DNA from: an uncultured Neisseria sp.
GTDB taxonomy: Bacteria > Pseudomonadota > Gammaproteobacteria > Burkholderiales > Neisseriaceae
Assembly: GCA_937919795.1 (NCBI GenBank)
Contig: CALFOA010000143.1
Location: forward strand, 1 to 10,600
Length of the DNA stretch: 10,600 nucleotides
Reading direction: 5' to 3'
A program made the position numbers and the translations under genes. Of this stretch, positions 1-6,361 are shown piece after piece (positions within the stretch are counted from its first letter, which is position 1; every line of letters begins with the position of its first letter). The notes under the pieces are model-generated. The model did not search any database. It saw nothing but the letters and a program-made list of their open reading frames with translations, and was not told the DNA's origin.

Positions 1-284
1 TTGCTTAATACCAGCAACAGGCTGCGTCCTTGGTCGGACACCACTTCCAGATGCAGAAACGGGCGCATAGCGGCGCGGCGATCGAAATCTTGTGCCCGCT
101 GTTTTAACGCGAGCCAAGCAAAAAGCGCCATTACCGGTACCGCCGCCAATGCGGCGAGCACGCTGATATTATCGTGCAGCACGCTGTAATTGGTGGGCGC
201 GTAAGCTGAGGCGAGAAAATAGCCGATGAAGAAGATGGCGATGTATAAAACCGGTGCCACCAATTTGTAAAAACGGGAATGCAT
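1..284 (-). CDS. Unidentified membrane protein, N-terminal part (runs off left edge)
   Basis: A minus-strand reading frame opens at ATG 284-282 and stays open to base 1, giving about 94 residues of a longer protein. It begins MHSRFYKLVAPVLYIAIFFI. Two hydrophobic stretches are visible: roughly residues 8-26, and residues 42-60 (ISVLAALAAVPVMALFAWLA). They are followed by a basic stretch (LKQRAQDFDRRAAMRP) and the start of what looks like a soluble region (FLHLEVVSDQGRSLLLVL). An in-frame ATG at 305-303 would add seven residues. Neither start has a clear ribosome binding site, so the start is uncertain. The gene lies downstream of pyrI in the same direction. A TACAAT box at 342-347 on the minus strand could be its own -10. 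I do not recognise the family from this fragment. Confidence 0.7.
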   Translation of the reverse strand, partial: MHSRFYKLVAPVLYIAIFFIGYFLASAYAPTNYSVLHDNISVLAALAAVPVMALFAWLALKQRAQDFDRRAAMRPFLHLEVVSDQGRSLLLVLS

Positions 285-341
285 AGAATCTAATACCACT
301 GTCATTCAATAAGTTATGCAATATGGAAATTAACTTGCATT

Positions 342-347
342 ATTGTA
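342..347 (-). promoter_or_regulatory. Possible -10 box for the left-edge membrane protein gene
   Basis: The minus strand reads TACAAT here, one base from TATAAT, about 37 bases before the longer start at 305. There is no good -35 box at 16-18 bases, so this is weak. Between pyrI and this gene I see no strong terminator, only an AT-rich dyad at 371-393, so read-through from pyrBI is also possible. Confidence 0.25.
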
Positions 348-406
348 TGACCACTGTAATGAACAAAGGTTCGATAAGGGATGGTGTTATCGATTGAATA
401 AAACTA

Positions 407-865
407 TCATGCTTCGGTCACCACCTCGCGCGGGAAGGTTTTTTCACAATAGTGGCATTTCAGCCGAGTTTGCCCTTGGTGCTGGCGCACGTAAAAACGG
501 CTTTTCACCGGCTCGCCGTGGCTGGCGCAGTTAGGGTTGGGGCAGCGGAACACTTCGCTGATGGTATCCGGCATTTTCAGGTGCAGTTTGCGTACCACTT
601 GGAAGTTTTCAATCAGGTTAACGGTGGCTTCCGGTGCAAACAGTGCGAGGCGGTTGGCCGATTTTTCATCAAACAGCACTTCTTTGATTTTGATGATGTC
701 TTTGTTGCCTTGGGTTTTGCTCGGCAGATTAAAGCCCACGGTAACCGCGCTGCCGTAATGCAGCAGCTTGAATTGATTGAGGATGGCGAGGCCAAGGCCG
801 GCGGGGATGTGGTCGATAACAGTGCCGGTTTCGATGGCTTCTACGCTTAGTTGTTTGGCATTCAT
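407..865 (-). CDS. pyrI: Aspartate carbamoyltransferase regulatory chain PyrI
   Basis: This is the regulatory subunit of aspartate transcarbamoylase, the enzyme committing carbamoyl phosphate and aspartate to pyrimidine synthesis. At 152 residues it matches the 153-residue enteric PyrI. The N-terminal effector-binding domain carries TVIDHIPAG at residues 15-23, with Asp18, His19, Lys55, Lys59 and Lys93 at positions equivalent to the nucleotide-contacting residues of the E. coli protein. The C-terminal zinc domain keeps all four cysteines, Cys108, Cys113, Cys137 and Cys140 (CPNPNC and CHYC), which bind zinc and contact the catalytic chain. Nucleotide control of the enzyme is therefore expected to be intact. 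The ATG lies 10 bases after the pyrB stop, and its GAGG ribosome binding site overlaps that stop, so translation is probably coupled. The stop TGA is followed at once by an in-frame TAG. Confidence 0.98.
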   Translation of the reverse strand: MNAKQLSVEAIETGTVIDHIPAGLGLAILNQFKLLHYGSAVTVGFNLPSKTQGNKDIIKIKEVLFDEKSANRLALFAPEATVNLIENFQVVRKLHLKMPDTISEVFRCPNPNCASHGEPVKSRFYVRQHQGQTRLKCHYCEKTFPREVVTEA

Positions 866-875
866 GATGGCGGCC

Positions 876-1796
876 TCAGATTTCTTCGTTGAGTATCAGC
901 GATAAAATGGCTTGGCGGGCATACACCCCGTTGGTGGCTTGCTCAAAATAATAAGCATAAGGCGTATCGTCGACATCGGGATGGATTTCATCAACTCGCG
1001 GCAACGGGTGCAATACGCGCAGATTGGTTTTGGCATTTTCCAGCATGGAAGCATCCAGATTGAATTTGCCTTGGATTTTAGCAAATTCCTGTTCGTCGAA
1101 ACGCTCGCGCTGTACGCGGGTCATGTAGAGGATATCCGCCCATTCGGCGGCTTCTTCTAAGCTATTCAGAATTTGATAACGACAGCCGGATTCGTCTAAT
1201 TCTTCGGTAATGTAAGAGGGCATGGCGAGGCTGGGCGGCGACACAAAAGCAAATTCGCAGCCCCAGCGCTTGAGCGCCTGCGCCAGCGAATGCACGGTGC
1301 GGCCGTATTTCAAATCACCGGCCATGGCGATTTTCAGGCCGCAAAGTGTACCTTGGGTTTCATAAATGCTGACCAAGTCAAGCAGGGTTTGGCTGGGGTG
1401 TTGGTTGGTACCGTCGCCGGCGTTAATCACCGGTACATCGGAAAACTCGGCCAACACACGCGCGGCGCCGTCTTTGGGGTGGCGCTGGATGATGGCATCG
1501 GTGTAGCTGGAAATGATGCGGGCGGTATCGGCCAGTGTTTCGCCTTTCTTGGCGCTGGTGTTGGCACCGTCAGCAAAGCCGATTACCTTGCCGCCCAAAC
1601 GCTGCACAGCGGTTTCAAATGATAAACGAGTACGGGTGGACGGCTCGAAAAAGCAGGAACCGATCAGCTTGCCTTCGAGCAAATCATCACGCGGTTCGGC
1701 TTTGAGTTTCAGTGCGGTATTGAGCAGCAATTCAAGCTGCGGTGTGCTTAAATCGGCAATGGAAATAAGGTCTTGTCGGTAGAGTAGATTGGCCAT
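876..1796 (-). CDS. pyrB: Aspartate carbamoyltransferase catalytic chain PyrB
   Basis: This cytoplasmic enzyme makes N-carbamoyl-aspartate from carbamoyl phosphate and L-aspartate, the second step of de novo UMP synthesis. Its 306 residues are the usual length for the class that pairs with PyrI. The carbamoyl phosphate site STRTR is at residues 53-57. The 80s loop ([11 protein letters not shown], 81-91) supplies the Ser and Lys that reach into the neighbouring active site; it is one residue shorter than my recollection of the E. coli loop. HPSQTLLD begins at His133, and [10 protein letters not shown] forms the later aspartate-binding loop. The start ATG has AGGA eight bases upstream (1805-1808). 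It is first in a pyrB-pyrI operon, the same order as in enterics. A candidate promoter lies about 80 bases upstream. Confidence 0.98.
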   Translation of the reverse strand: MANLLYRQDLISIADLSTPQLELLLNTALKLKAEPRDDLLEGKLIGSCFFEPSTRTRLSFETAVQRLGGKVIGFADGANTSAKKGETLADTARIISSYTDAIIQRHPKDGAARVLAEFSDVPVINAGDGTNQHPSQTLLDLVSIYETQGTLCGLKIAMAGDLKYGRTVHSLAQALKRWGCEFAFVSPPSLAMPSYITEELDESGCRYQILNSLEEAAEWADILYMTRVQRERFDEQEFAKIQGKFNLDASMLENAKTNLRVLHPLPRVDEIHPDVDDTPYAYYFEQATNGVYARQAILSLILNEEI

Positions 1797-1841
1797 GATG
1801 TTTATCCTGATTGGCGGGTGAAAACGCTGACGGCAACCGTG

Positions 1842-1856
1842 AAAAAGCCCGGGGCT
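1842..1856 (-). promoter_or_regulatory. Short GC hairpin with U run in the pyrB leader (attenuator-like)
   Basis: On the minus strand the leader contains AGCCCCGGGCTTTTTC, a short GC stem (AGCC/GGCT, loop CCG) followed by five T. It has the layout of an intrinsic terminator about 45 bases before the pyrB ATG. The stem is only four pairs with a tight loop, and it sits about 15 bases from the predicted transcript start. No leader peptide with a ribosome binding site is visible. UTP-sensitive attenuation is known for enteric pyrBI, but here it is only a possibility. Confidence 0.25.
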
Positions 1857-1877
1857 ACCGAGCGGTTTTCAATTCAG

Positions 1878-1906
1878 ATTATCGCATAAAAACAGGCCTG
1901 TCTGAA
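1878..1906 (-). promoter_or_regulatory. Predicted pyrBI promoter using an uptake sequence as -35
   Basis: On the minus strand TTCAGA (1906-1901, four of six consensus bases) is followed after exactly 17 bases by GATAAT (1883-1878, five of six). A TGC in front of the latter makes an extended -10. The transcript would start near 1871 and give a leader of about 75 bases. The TTCAGA is part of the uptake-sequence hairpin at 1889-1934, so the terminator of the upstream FadL-type gene and the promoter of pyrB share bases. Confidence 0.55.
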
Positions 1907-1934
1907 ATGGTTTGCATTCAGACAGGCCTGTTTT
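1889..1934 (-). terminator. Uptake-sequence hairpin, second of two (variant DUS)
   Basis: This is a perfect 18-pair inverted repeat (1889-1906 with 1917-1934) and a 10-base loop. Each arm contains GGCCTGTCTGAA, the wadDUS with its first base changed from T to G. On the minus strand the right arm ends in TTTTTA, a usable U-tract. It backs up the terminator at 1946-1988 for the FadL-type gene. It also overlaps the -35 of the pyrB promoter. Confidence 0.8.
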
Positions 1935-1945
1935 CCAGGCAATAA

Positions 1946-1988
1946 AATGCCTGTCTGAAAACGAGTTTACGGGTTTCAGACAGGCATT
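1946..1988 (-). terminator. Uptake-sequence terminator of the FadL-type gene
   Basis: A 15-pair perfect stem (1946-1960 with 1974-1988) encloses a 13-base loop. Both arms hold a full TGCCTGTCTGAA. On the minus strand the hairpin ends in TTTTATT. It starts 12 bases after the stop codon of the outer membrane protein gene. Paired inverted uptake sequences acting as terminators are well known in Neisseria. Confidence 0.88.
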
Positions 1989-2000
1989 CTTGATGCAGCA

Positions 2001-3362
2001 TTAAAAGCGGTAATTGTATTGTAAGCCGAGAATATTGGCTGAACTCTTGTAGCTGGCATGACTTCGCACATTGCTGTCTACATAAGTGGTGCCACCTTGG
2101 GTGCGGGTGCTGGCGTTGTTGATGTGGATATGGCTGTAAGCCACATCAATGCTGTGTTGGCGGTTGAAATCGTATTTGGCGCCCAATGAGAACCACAGGC
2201 GGTTGGCGTCGGGTAAGGTAACCAGTCGCTCATCGGCAGAGCGTACCGGCGACTGGTCGAAGGCGATGCCGCCACGCAGTTGCAGCGGTTCGCTGTATTG
2301 ATAGGACGCGCCGAGGCCGACTTTATAGGTATTGCGCCAATTCGGGTAAATCACCGTTTCGTTGCTCAGCGCGCCGCTGAGGGTGCGCTTGGGATTGGCG
2401 AACTTCAGGTGCGCTTCATTGAAACGCGAGTGGCGCGTCCAAGTCACATCGCCAAACAGATTCAGCTTGGGCGTGGCGCGGTACATGCCGTGCACCGACA
2501 GTGATTCGGGGGTCACAATATCCAGCGAAGCGTCTTCCTGCGGTACATAGCCGCTGCCGCCTTGCGCTACCGTCGCCTGAATCGCCGGGCGGAATCGTTG
2601 GGCAACCGGGCCGACCGCACTCCACTCGGCATCACCTTTCAGATTGTGTTCTACTTTGGAGCGGTAGTTCACACCGACGCGCGCACGGTCGTTCACATCC
2701 CACATCCAAGCCAGATGGTAGCCGAATCCCCAGTCGTCCAACTTCACATTGCCCGCGCCATCCGCTTGGCCGCTGGCGCCGAGGCGCGAACCCCAGTCGG
2801 CATATTTGCGCAGTTTCACATCGGCGTGTTGGGCAATCGCGCCGACTGCTACTGAGTGTTGGTCGTTGATTTTAAACGCTACTGCCGGTTCAACGGCGAA
2901 AGTGGTCAATTCGGTTTTGTTCAGGTTGTAGCGCGATACTGAATCTTCAGCGTAATCGGTGCCCGAGCCAAAAGGGATATACATGCCCACGCCTACGGTC
3001 ACTTGGTCGTTCAGGTGATACGCGCCATAAAGGTGGGGGGCGATTTTCAGATCTTTGGCAATTTTGCCGTTGGTGTAACCCGGTACGTTGCCGCCGCCGG
3101 TATAAGTGGCCGAGGCATTTTCGTATTTCACATCAGGTTTCACCAGATTAATGGCGGCGCTGATTTGATTGCCTTCCAGCTTGGTTAAGCCGGCCGGGTT
3201 GTAAAACAGGGTAGAAGCATCATCGGCCTCGGCAGCCGATGAATTGGCCGTGCCTTGCGCGGTAACTGATTGGGTGCCGAAATGGTAGCCGGAAGCATAA
3301 GCGCCCTGCATCAGGGCACAAGTGCTGAGGAATAAAATCGTGTGTTTGGTAGAGAACTTCAT
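2001..3362 (-). CDS. OMPP1/FadL/TodX-family outer membrane transport protein
   Basis: This 453-residue beta-barrel protein is expected to bring long-chain fatty acids or other hydrophobic compounds across the outer membrane. A signal peptide is clear: basic start MKFSTKHT, hydrophobic core ILFLSTCALMQG, and cleavage after AYA at residue 23. The mature N-terminus has the family hatch sequence GTQSVTAQGTANSSAAEADD followed by FYNPAGL (residues 53-59), the conserved NPA motif of FadL proteins. The rest alternates amphipathic strands and loops rich in Gly, Asn and aromatic residues, and it ends LQYNYRF with the terminal Phe typical of outer membrane barrels. AGGA lies 10 bases before the ATG. The gene stands alone, with two tandem uptake-sequence terminators after it. 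The meningococcus has a homologous FadL-like protein; the substrate here cannot be read from sequence. Confidence 0.93.
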   Translation of the reverse strand: MKFSTKHTILFLSTCALMQGAYASGYHFGTQSVTAQGTANSSAAEADDASTLFYNPAGLTKLEGNQISAAINLVKPDVKYENASATYTGGGNVPGYTNGKIAKDLKIAPHLYGAYHLNDQVTVGVGMYIPFGSGTDYAEDSVSRYNLNKTELTTFAVEPAVAFKINDQHSVAVGAIAQHADVKLRKYADWGSRLGASGQADGAGNVKLDDWGFGYHLAWMWDVNDRARVGVNYRSKVEHNLKGDAEWSAVGPVAQRFRPAIQATVAQGGSGYVPQEDASLDIVTPESLSVHGMYRATPKLNLFGDVTWTRHSRFNEAHLKFANPKRTLSGALSNETVIYPNWRNTYKVGLGASYQYSEPLQLRGGIAFDQSPVRSADERLVTLPDANRLWFSLGAKYDFNRQHSIDVAYSHIHINNASTRTQGGTTYVDSNVRSHASYKSSANILGLQYNYRF

Positions 3363-3414
3363 ATTGGGTGCATCCTGTTATGCGGTCAAAATGAGGAGAG
3401 ATTCTAGGCCTCGG

Positions 3415-3445
3415 AATATATCATCCAAGGTATTAGTTTAGTATA
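3415..3445 (-). promoter_or_regulatory. Candidate -10 boxes for the FadL-type gene
   Basis: Two candidates lie on the minus strand: TATATT with an upstream TGA (extended -10) at 3415-3420, and TATACT at 3440-3445 with a poor TTGCTT about 15 bases before it. The first would give a leader of about 45 bases. Neither has a good -35, so the assignment is tentative. Confidence 0.35.
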
Positions 3446-3681
3446 GGTGCTCAATTCTATAAGCAATCATTTCTGTTGCGAAATACTTTCTATGGCTTTT
3501 ACATCCTACCTTGTCGTTTGTGGCCGAATCGTTGTATTTATGTCGGTTTTGGATAAGGATTAGAGTTTTATTCAAATCTTTTGAAGCTGGCTATGCGGTG
3601 TTTTGCAGAGAATTTGCACAAGGAAAGATACGGCTACTGAGGAAAGTGGTAAACTCATACGCGATATTAAGGTGGAAAACA
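3446..3681. other. Spacer upstream of the four-helix membrane protein; no gene seen
   Basis: With 3363-3445 this makes a 319-base stretch between the divergent FadL-type gene and the membrane protein gene. The frame of the latter is open back to 3511, but that extension has a mixed, non-family-like composition and no ribosome binding site. The stretch is AT-rich. It has one short perfect dyad, TTCAAATCTTTTGAA at 3571-3585, possibly an operator. I found no convincing plus-strand promoter with both boxes. Confidence 0.5.
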
Positions 3682-4212
3682 ATGAAAAGAATTTTATGGT
3701 CGCTGCCGGTGTGGTTGATGCTGGCCGATATGCTTTATGGCTTTTCAGCCAACATCACCAAAAGTTGGAGCTTGAACCAACAGGAATTGCCTAAAGACGG
3801 CTTGCCGGTTGCGCCGCAAATCGCTTTCGATGGTTTGCAGGTATTGGCTAACGGCGGCATGATTCTGATTATCGGCTTTGGCTTGCTGGTGTTGTTGCGA
3901 CTGAACCGCACGGTATTGCGCGGTTATGCCATGCCGATAGGGGTGTTCAGTACCTTAGGCTTGTTGGCGGTGTTGGCGTTTTCGCTGCCTTCGCTGTGGG
4001 AATGGTTTTGGGCGCTGATCGGTTTGATGGGCGGCCGGCAAACCGTATCTTTCGATAATCCGCGTTATTTGGTTACGGCCATGAGTATGCCGTTGATTGC
4101 GGTGTTATGTATACTGCGCCTGCTCGGCTGGTATCGTTTAAGTAAACGGCAGGCGGAAGTGCCGCCGGATTTGTTGGAGCCGCTAACGCATCCGGATGAG
4201 CCGATGCGTTGA
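3682..4212 (+). CDS. Unrecognised four-helix inner membrane protein
   Basis: I chose ATG 3682 because AAGGTGG (3669-3675) sits six bases before it and the residues from there form a clean membrane protein, MKRILWSLPVWLMLADMLYG. The product has 176 residues. Four hydrophobic segments are visible, at about residues 4-23, 58-74, 84-117 (long, possibly broken by SLPSLWEW) and 129-149. A polar loop of about 34 residues lies between the first two. The C-terminal tail (residues 152-176) is charged and proline-rich (EVPPDLLEPLTHPDEP). I do not recognise a family or any catalytic motif. The gene is single, transcribed away from the FadL-type gene and towards oxyR, and ends 18 bases before a strong terminator. 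A conserved Neisseriaceae protein of unknown function is the safest description. Confidence 0.85.
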   Translation: MKRILWSLPVWLMLADMLYGFSANITKSWSLNQQELPKDGLPVAPQIAFDGLQVLANGGMILIIGFGLLVLLRLNRTVLRGYAMPIGVFSTLGLLAVLAFSLPSLWEWFWALIGLMGGRQTVSFDNPRYLVTAMSMPLIAVLCILRLLGWYRLSKRQAEVPPDLLEPLTHPDEPMR

Positions 4213-4230
4213 ATGAATACCTTCAAAAAC

Positions 4231-4261
4231 AAAAAACCTTGCTGATCAAGCAAGGTTTTTT
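4231..4261. terminator. Bidirectional terminator between the membrane protein gene and oxyR
   Basis: CCTTGCT (4237-4243) pairs with AGCAAGG (4249-4255) around a five-base loop. The flanking six A and six T extend the stem to 13 pairs. Both strands end in a U-tract: TTTTTTG on plus and TTTTTTGTTTTTG on minus. It serves both converging transcripts. Confidence 0.92.
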
Positions 4262-4279
4262 GTTTGGGGGGGAATTACA

Positions 4280-5200
4280 TTATTCTTTGATAAAGCTGAC
4301 ACCGGCCAGTTGCGACGACAAAATCGCTTGGCGGATGGCGTTGAGCGCTTTCGGCCGCACAAAATTGCGGCGGTAAGCTAAGGCGATGCGCCGTTGCGGT
4401 GCGTTGTCGCTGAACGGAATGATACTGAACAGCATGTGATCGTTTTCGGTGAGGGCGGTAGCAGGTAACACGCTGATGCCCAAACCGCTGGCCACCATGT
4501 GGCGCACAGTATTGATGGAACTGCCTTGTAAGGTGTTGGTGAGGCCGAGAATTTTCTGGCGGGCAGCGAGCTCGGTACAACTTTCCATCACTTGATCACG
4601 CAGGCAGTTGCCTTCAGTGAGCAGCAGTACTTGCTCTTCTGCTAACTGTTGGGTGCTAACCGCATCCAGTTCCTCAAAAGGGTGACCCTTCGGAACAATC
4701 ACAAAAAACGGCTCGTCATACAGCGGAACGGTTACCACACCCGGCTCATGGAAGGGTTCGGCAATCACAATGGCATCCAAGTCGCCTCGTTTGAGCGACT
4801 CGGTAAGCACATGGGTGTAGTTCTCTTCCAGCATCAACGGCATTTTCGGTGCATTACTGCGCAGCGAAAAAATCAGCTTGGGCAGCAAATACGGTGCTAC
4901 AGTGAAAATCAGACCAAGTTTGAACGCGCCTTCCAGCTCATTTTGTTCTTCGGTAGCCAAATGTTTGATACGCTCGGCTTCTTCCAGCACGCGGCGGGCT
5001 TGCGTGATGATGCGTTCACCCGCTTCGGTGGTAATCACCTCGTTGCTGCTGCGGTCGAACAGAGACACCGAAAGTTCTTCCTCCAGCTTTTTGATGGCGA
5101 TGGAAAGAGTCGGTTGGCTGACAAAGCAGCGCTGCGCGGCACGGCCGAAATGGCGTTCTTGTGCGACTGCTACGATGTAGCGTAACTCGGTCAAAGTCAT
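4280..5200 (-). CDS. oxyR: Hydrogen peroxide-sensing LysR-family regulator OxyR
   Basis: OxyR is a tetrameric cytoplasmic transcription factor that senses hydrogen peroxide through a disulfide and controls catalase and other defence genes. The 306 residues show the LysR layout. The N-terminal winged helix-turn-helix has FGRAAQRCFVSQPTLS at residues 18-33 and then the linker helix. The sensing domain follows from about residue 90. The redox pair is in place: Cys199 in TEGNCLRDQ and Cys208 in VMESC, at the same numbers as in E. coli. Cys25 in the DNA-binding domain is an extra cysteine. Its ATG is only four bases after the minE stop, with no good ribosome binding site, so it is probably the fourth, translationally coupled gene of the min operon. 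It ends about 20 bases before the shared terminator. Confidence 0.97.
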   Translation of the reverse strand: MTLTELRYIVAVAQERHFGRAAQRCFVSQPTLSIAIKKLEEELSVSLFDRSSNEVITTEAGERIITQARRVLEEAERIKHLATEEQNELEGAFKLGLIFTVAPYLLPKLIFSLRSNAPKMPLMLEENYTHVLTESLKRGDLDAIVIAEPFHEPGVVTVPLYDEPFFVIVPKGHPFEELDAVSTQQLAEEQVLLLTEGNCLRDQVMESCTELAARQKILGLTNTLQGSSINTVRHMVASGLGISVLPATALTENDHMLFSIIPFSDNAPQRRIALAYRRNFVRPKALNAIRQAILSSQLAGVSFIKE

Positions 5201-5204
5201 GGCG

Positions 5205-5468
5205 TCAGTCTTCTTTTTTCTGTTCCGGCAGCGTGATGTTCAACTCGAGTACGTCCATACCGTCTTGCTTTTCTTGCGAAATGCGGATGTCTTCCAACGA
5301 AACATGAACGTATTTCGATAACACTTGCAACAGCTCTTTCTGCAAAGTCGGCAGATAATCCGGCGCCTGCGCCTTCACGCGCTCTTGCGCGATGATGATT
5401 TGCAGGCGGTCGCGGGCAACATCGGCGGTTTTCGGTTTGCGGCCGAACAGCATATCCATTAATGACAT
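5205..5468 (-). CDS. minE: Cell division topological specificity factor MinE
   Basis: MinE (87 residues, usual length) binds membrane-bound MinD, stimulates its ATPase and drives MinCD off midcell, so the septum forms in the middle. The N-terminal part ([20 protein letters not shown]) holds the membrane-targeting start and the anti-MinCD helix with [11 protein letters not shown] at residues 21-31. The C-terminal half ([15 protein letters not shown] onwards, then the EVEL-like strand [10 protein letters not shown]) is the dimerisation and topological specificity domain. A strong GGAGG (5476-5480) overlaps the end of minD and lies seven bases before the ATG. The gene is three bases after minD and four before oxyR. 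Confidence 0.97.
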   Translation of the reverse strand: MSLMDMLFGRKPKTADVARDRLQIIIAQERVKAQAPDYLPTLQKELLQVLSKYVHVSLEDIRISQEKQDGMDVLELNITLPEQKKED

Positions 5469-5471
5469 CGC

Positions 5472-6284
5472 TTAACCTCCGAACAAACGTTTGAAGAAGC
5501 CTTTTTTCTCGGCATCTAGGAAACGCATTTCACGGTTTTCACCCAACAGACGGGAAATCACGTCTTTATAAGCGTCGGCGGCTACAGCATCTTGTTGGTG
5601 AATCACTGGTGAGCCGGCATTGGAAGCCTGCAACACGTTTTGTGATTCGGGAATCACGCCCAGCAGCGGGATGCGCAGGATGTCTTGGATGTCTTGAACC
5701 GAAAGCATTTCACCTTTTTCCACGCGCTCGGGTGAATAGCGGGTAATCAACAGGTGCTCTTTGACGGTTTCGCCTTTTTCGGCTTTGCGGCTCTTGCTTT
5801 GCAAGATGCCCAAGATGCGGTCGGAGTCGCGAACGCTGGAAACCTCGGGATTGGTGGTCACAATCGCTTCATCGGCAAAATACAGTGCCATCAGGGCACC
5901 GGTTTCGATACCGGCGGGCGAGTCGCAAATCACGAATTCGAAGCCCATATTGTCGGTGAGGTCTTTCAGCACTTTTTCCACACCTTCACGGGTGAGTGCT
6001 TCTTTATCGCGGGTTTGTGAAGCGGGCAGGATAAATAGATTGTCGCAGTGTTTGTCTTTGATCAATGCTTGGCTGAGGTTGGCTTCGCCTTGGATCACGT
6101 TAATCAGGTCGTATACTACGCGGCGTTCGCAGCCCATGATGAGGTCGAGGTTACGCAAGCCGACGTCGAAGTCGATAACGGCAGTTTTGTGGCCGCGCAA
6201 GGCCAAACCGGTGGCAATACTGGCGCTGGTGGTGGTTTTGCCCACACCGCCTTTACCTGAGGTGACTACAATGATTTTTGACAC
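5472..6284 (-). CDS. minD: Septum site-determining ATPase MinD
   Basis: MinD is a peripheral membrane ATPase that carries MinC to the membrane and oscillates or forms gradients with MinE. The 270 residues begin MSKIIVVTSGKGGVGKTT. The deviant Walker A motif is at residues 10-17, with the signature Lys11 and the nucleotide Lys16. VIDFDVGLRNLD (36-47) contains Asp40. CDSPAGIE is the Walker B/switch II region. The last 16 residues (FLDAEKKGFFKRLFGG) form the amphipathic membrane-targeting helix. The start codon is GTG at 6284-6282, supported by AAGGA about seven bases upstream. It follows minC after a 77-base gap and is three bases before minE, so minD and minE translation are closely linked. 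Confidence 0.98.
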   Translation of the reverse strand: MSKIIVVTSGKGGVGKTTTSASIATGLALRGHKTAVIDFDVGLRNLDLIMGCERRVVYDLINVIQGEANLSQALIKDKHCDNLFILPASQTRDKEALTREGVEKVLKDLTDNMGFEFVICDSPAGIETGALMALYFADEAIVTTNPEVSSVRDSDRILGILQSKSRKAEKGETVKEHLLITRYSPERVEKGEMLSVQDIQDILRIPLLGVIPESQNVLQASNAGSPVIHQQDAVAADAYKDVISRLLGENREMRFLDAEKKGFFKRLFGG

Positions 6285-6361
6285 GGTAATTCCTTTTAAA
6301 TGATCAAAAAATAATAGAAATAAATAATGGTTCGGATATCAGTTGAGCCAGTCTAGCATGT

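Noticed and set aside
371..393. TCGATAA / TTATCGA hairpin after pyrI as a terminator
   Set aside because: Seven AT-rich pairs, a nine-base loop and no U-tract on the minus strand. At best a weak site.
452..850. Plus-strand 132-codon frame over pyrI
   Set aside because: It is the antisense shadow of pyrI, which has full family motifs.
2501..2869. Plus-strand 122-codon frame over the FadL-type gene
   Set aside because: Antisense shadow: Ser/Arg/Pro/His-rich, with no start signal.
3037..3042. Run of six G (C on the coding strand) inside the FadL-type gene
   Set aside because: It is too short for efficient phase variation and the frame is intact.
3511..3681. Longer N-terminus for the four-helix membrane protein
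   Set aside because: The added 57 residues (arginine- and phenylalanine-rich) lack a ribosome binding site, whereas ATG 3682 has a good one and a typical membrane protein start.
4266..4272. Run of seven G next to the oxyR stop, reminiscent of Neisseria phase-variation tracts
   Set aside because: It lies between two convergent genes after the oxyR stop, so slippage cannot change a frame or a promoter spacing.
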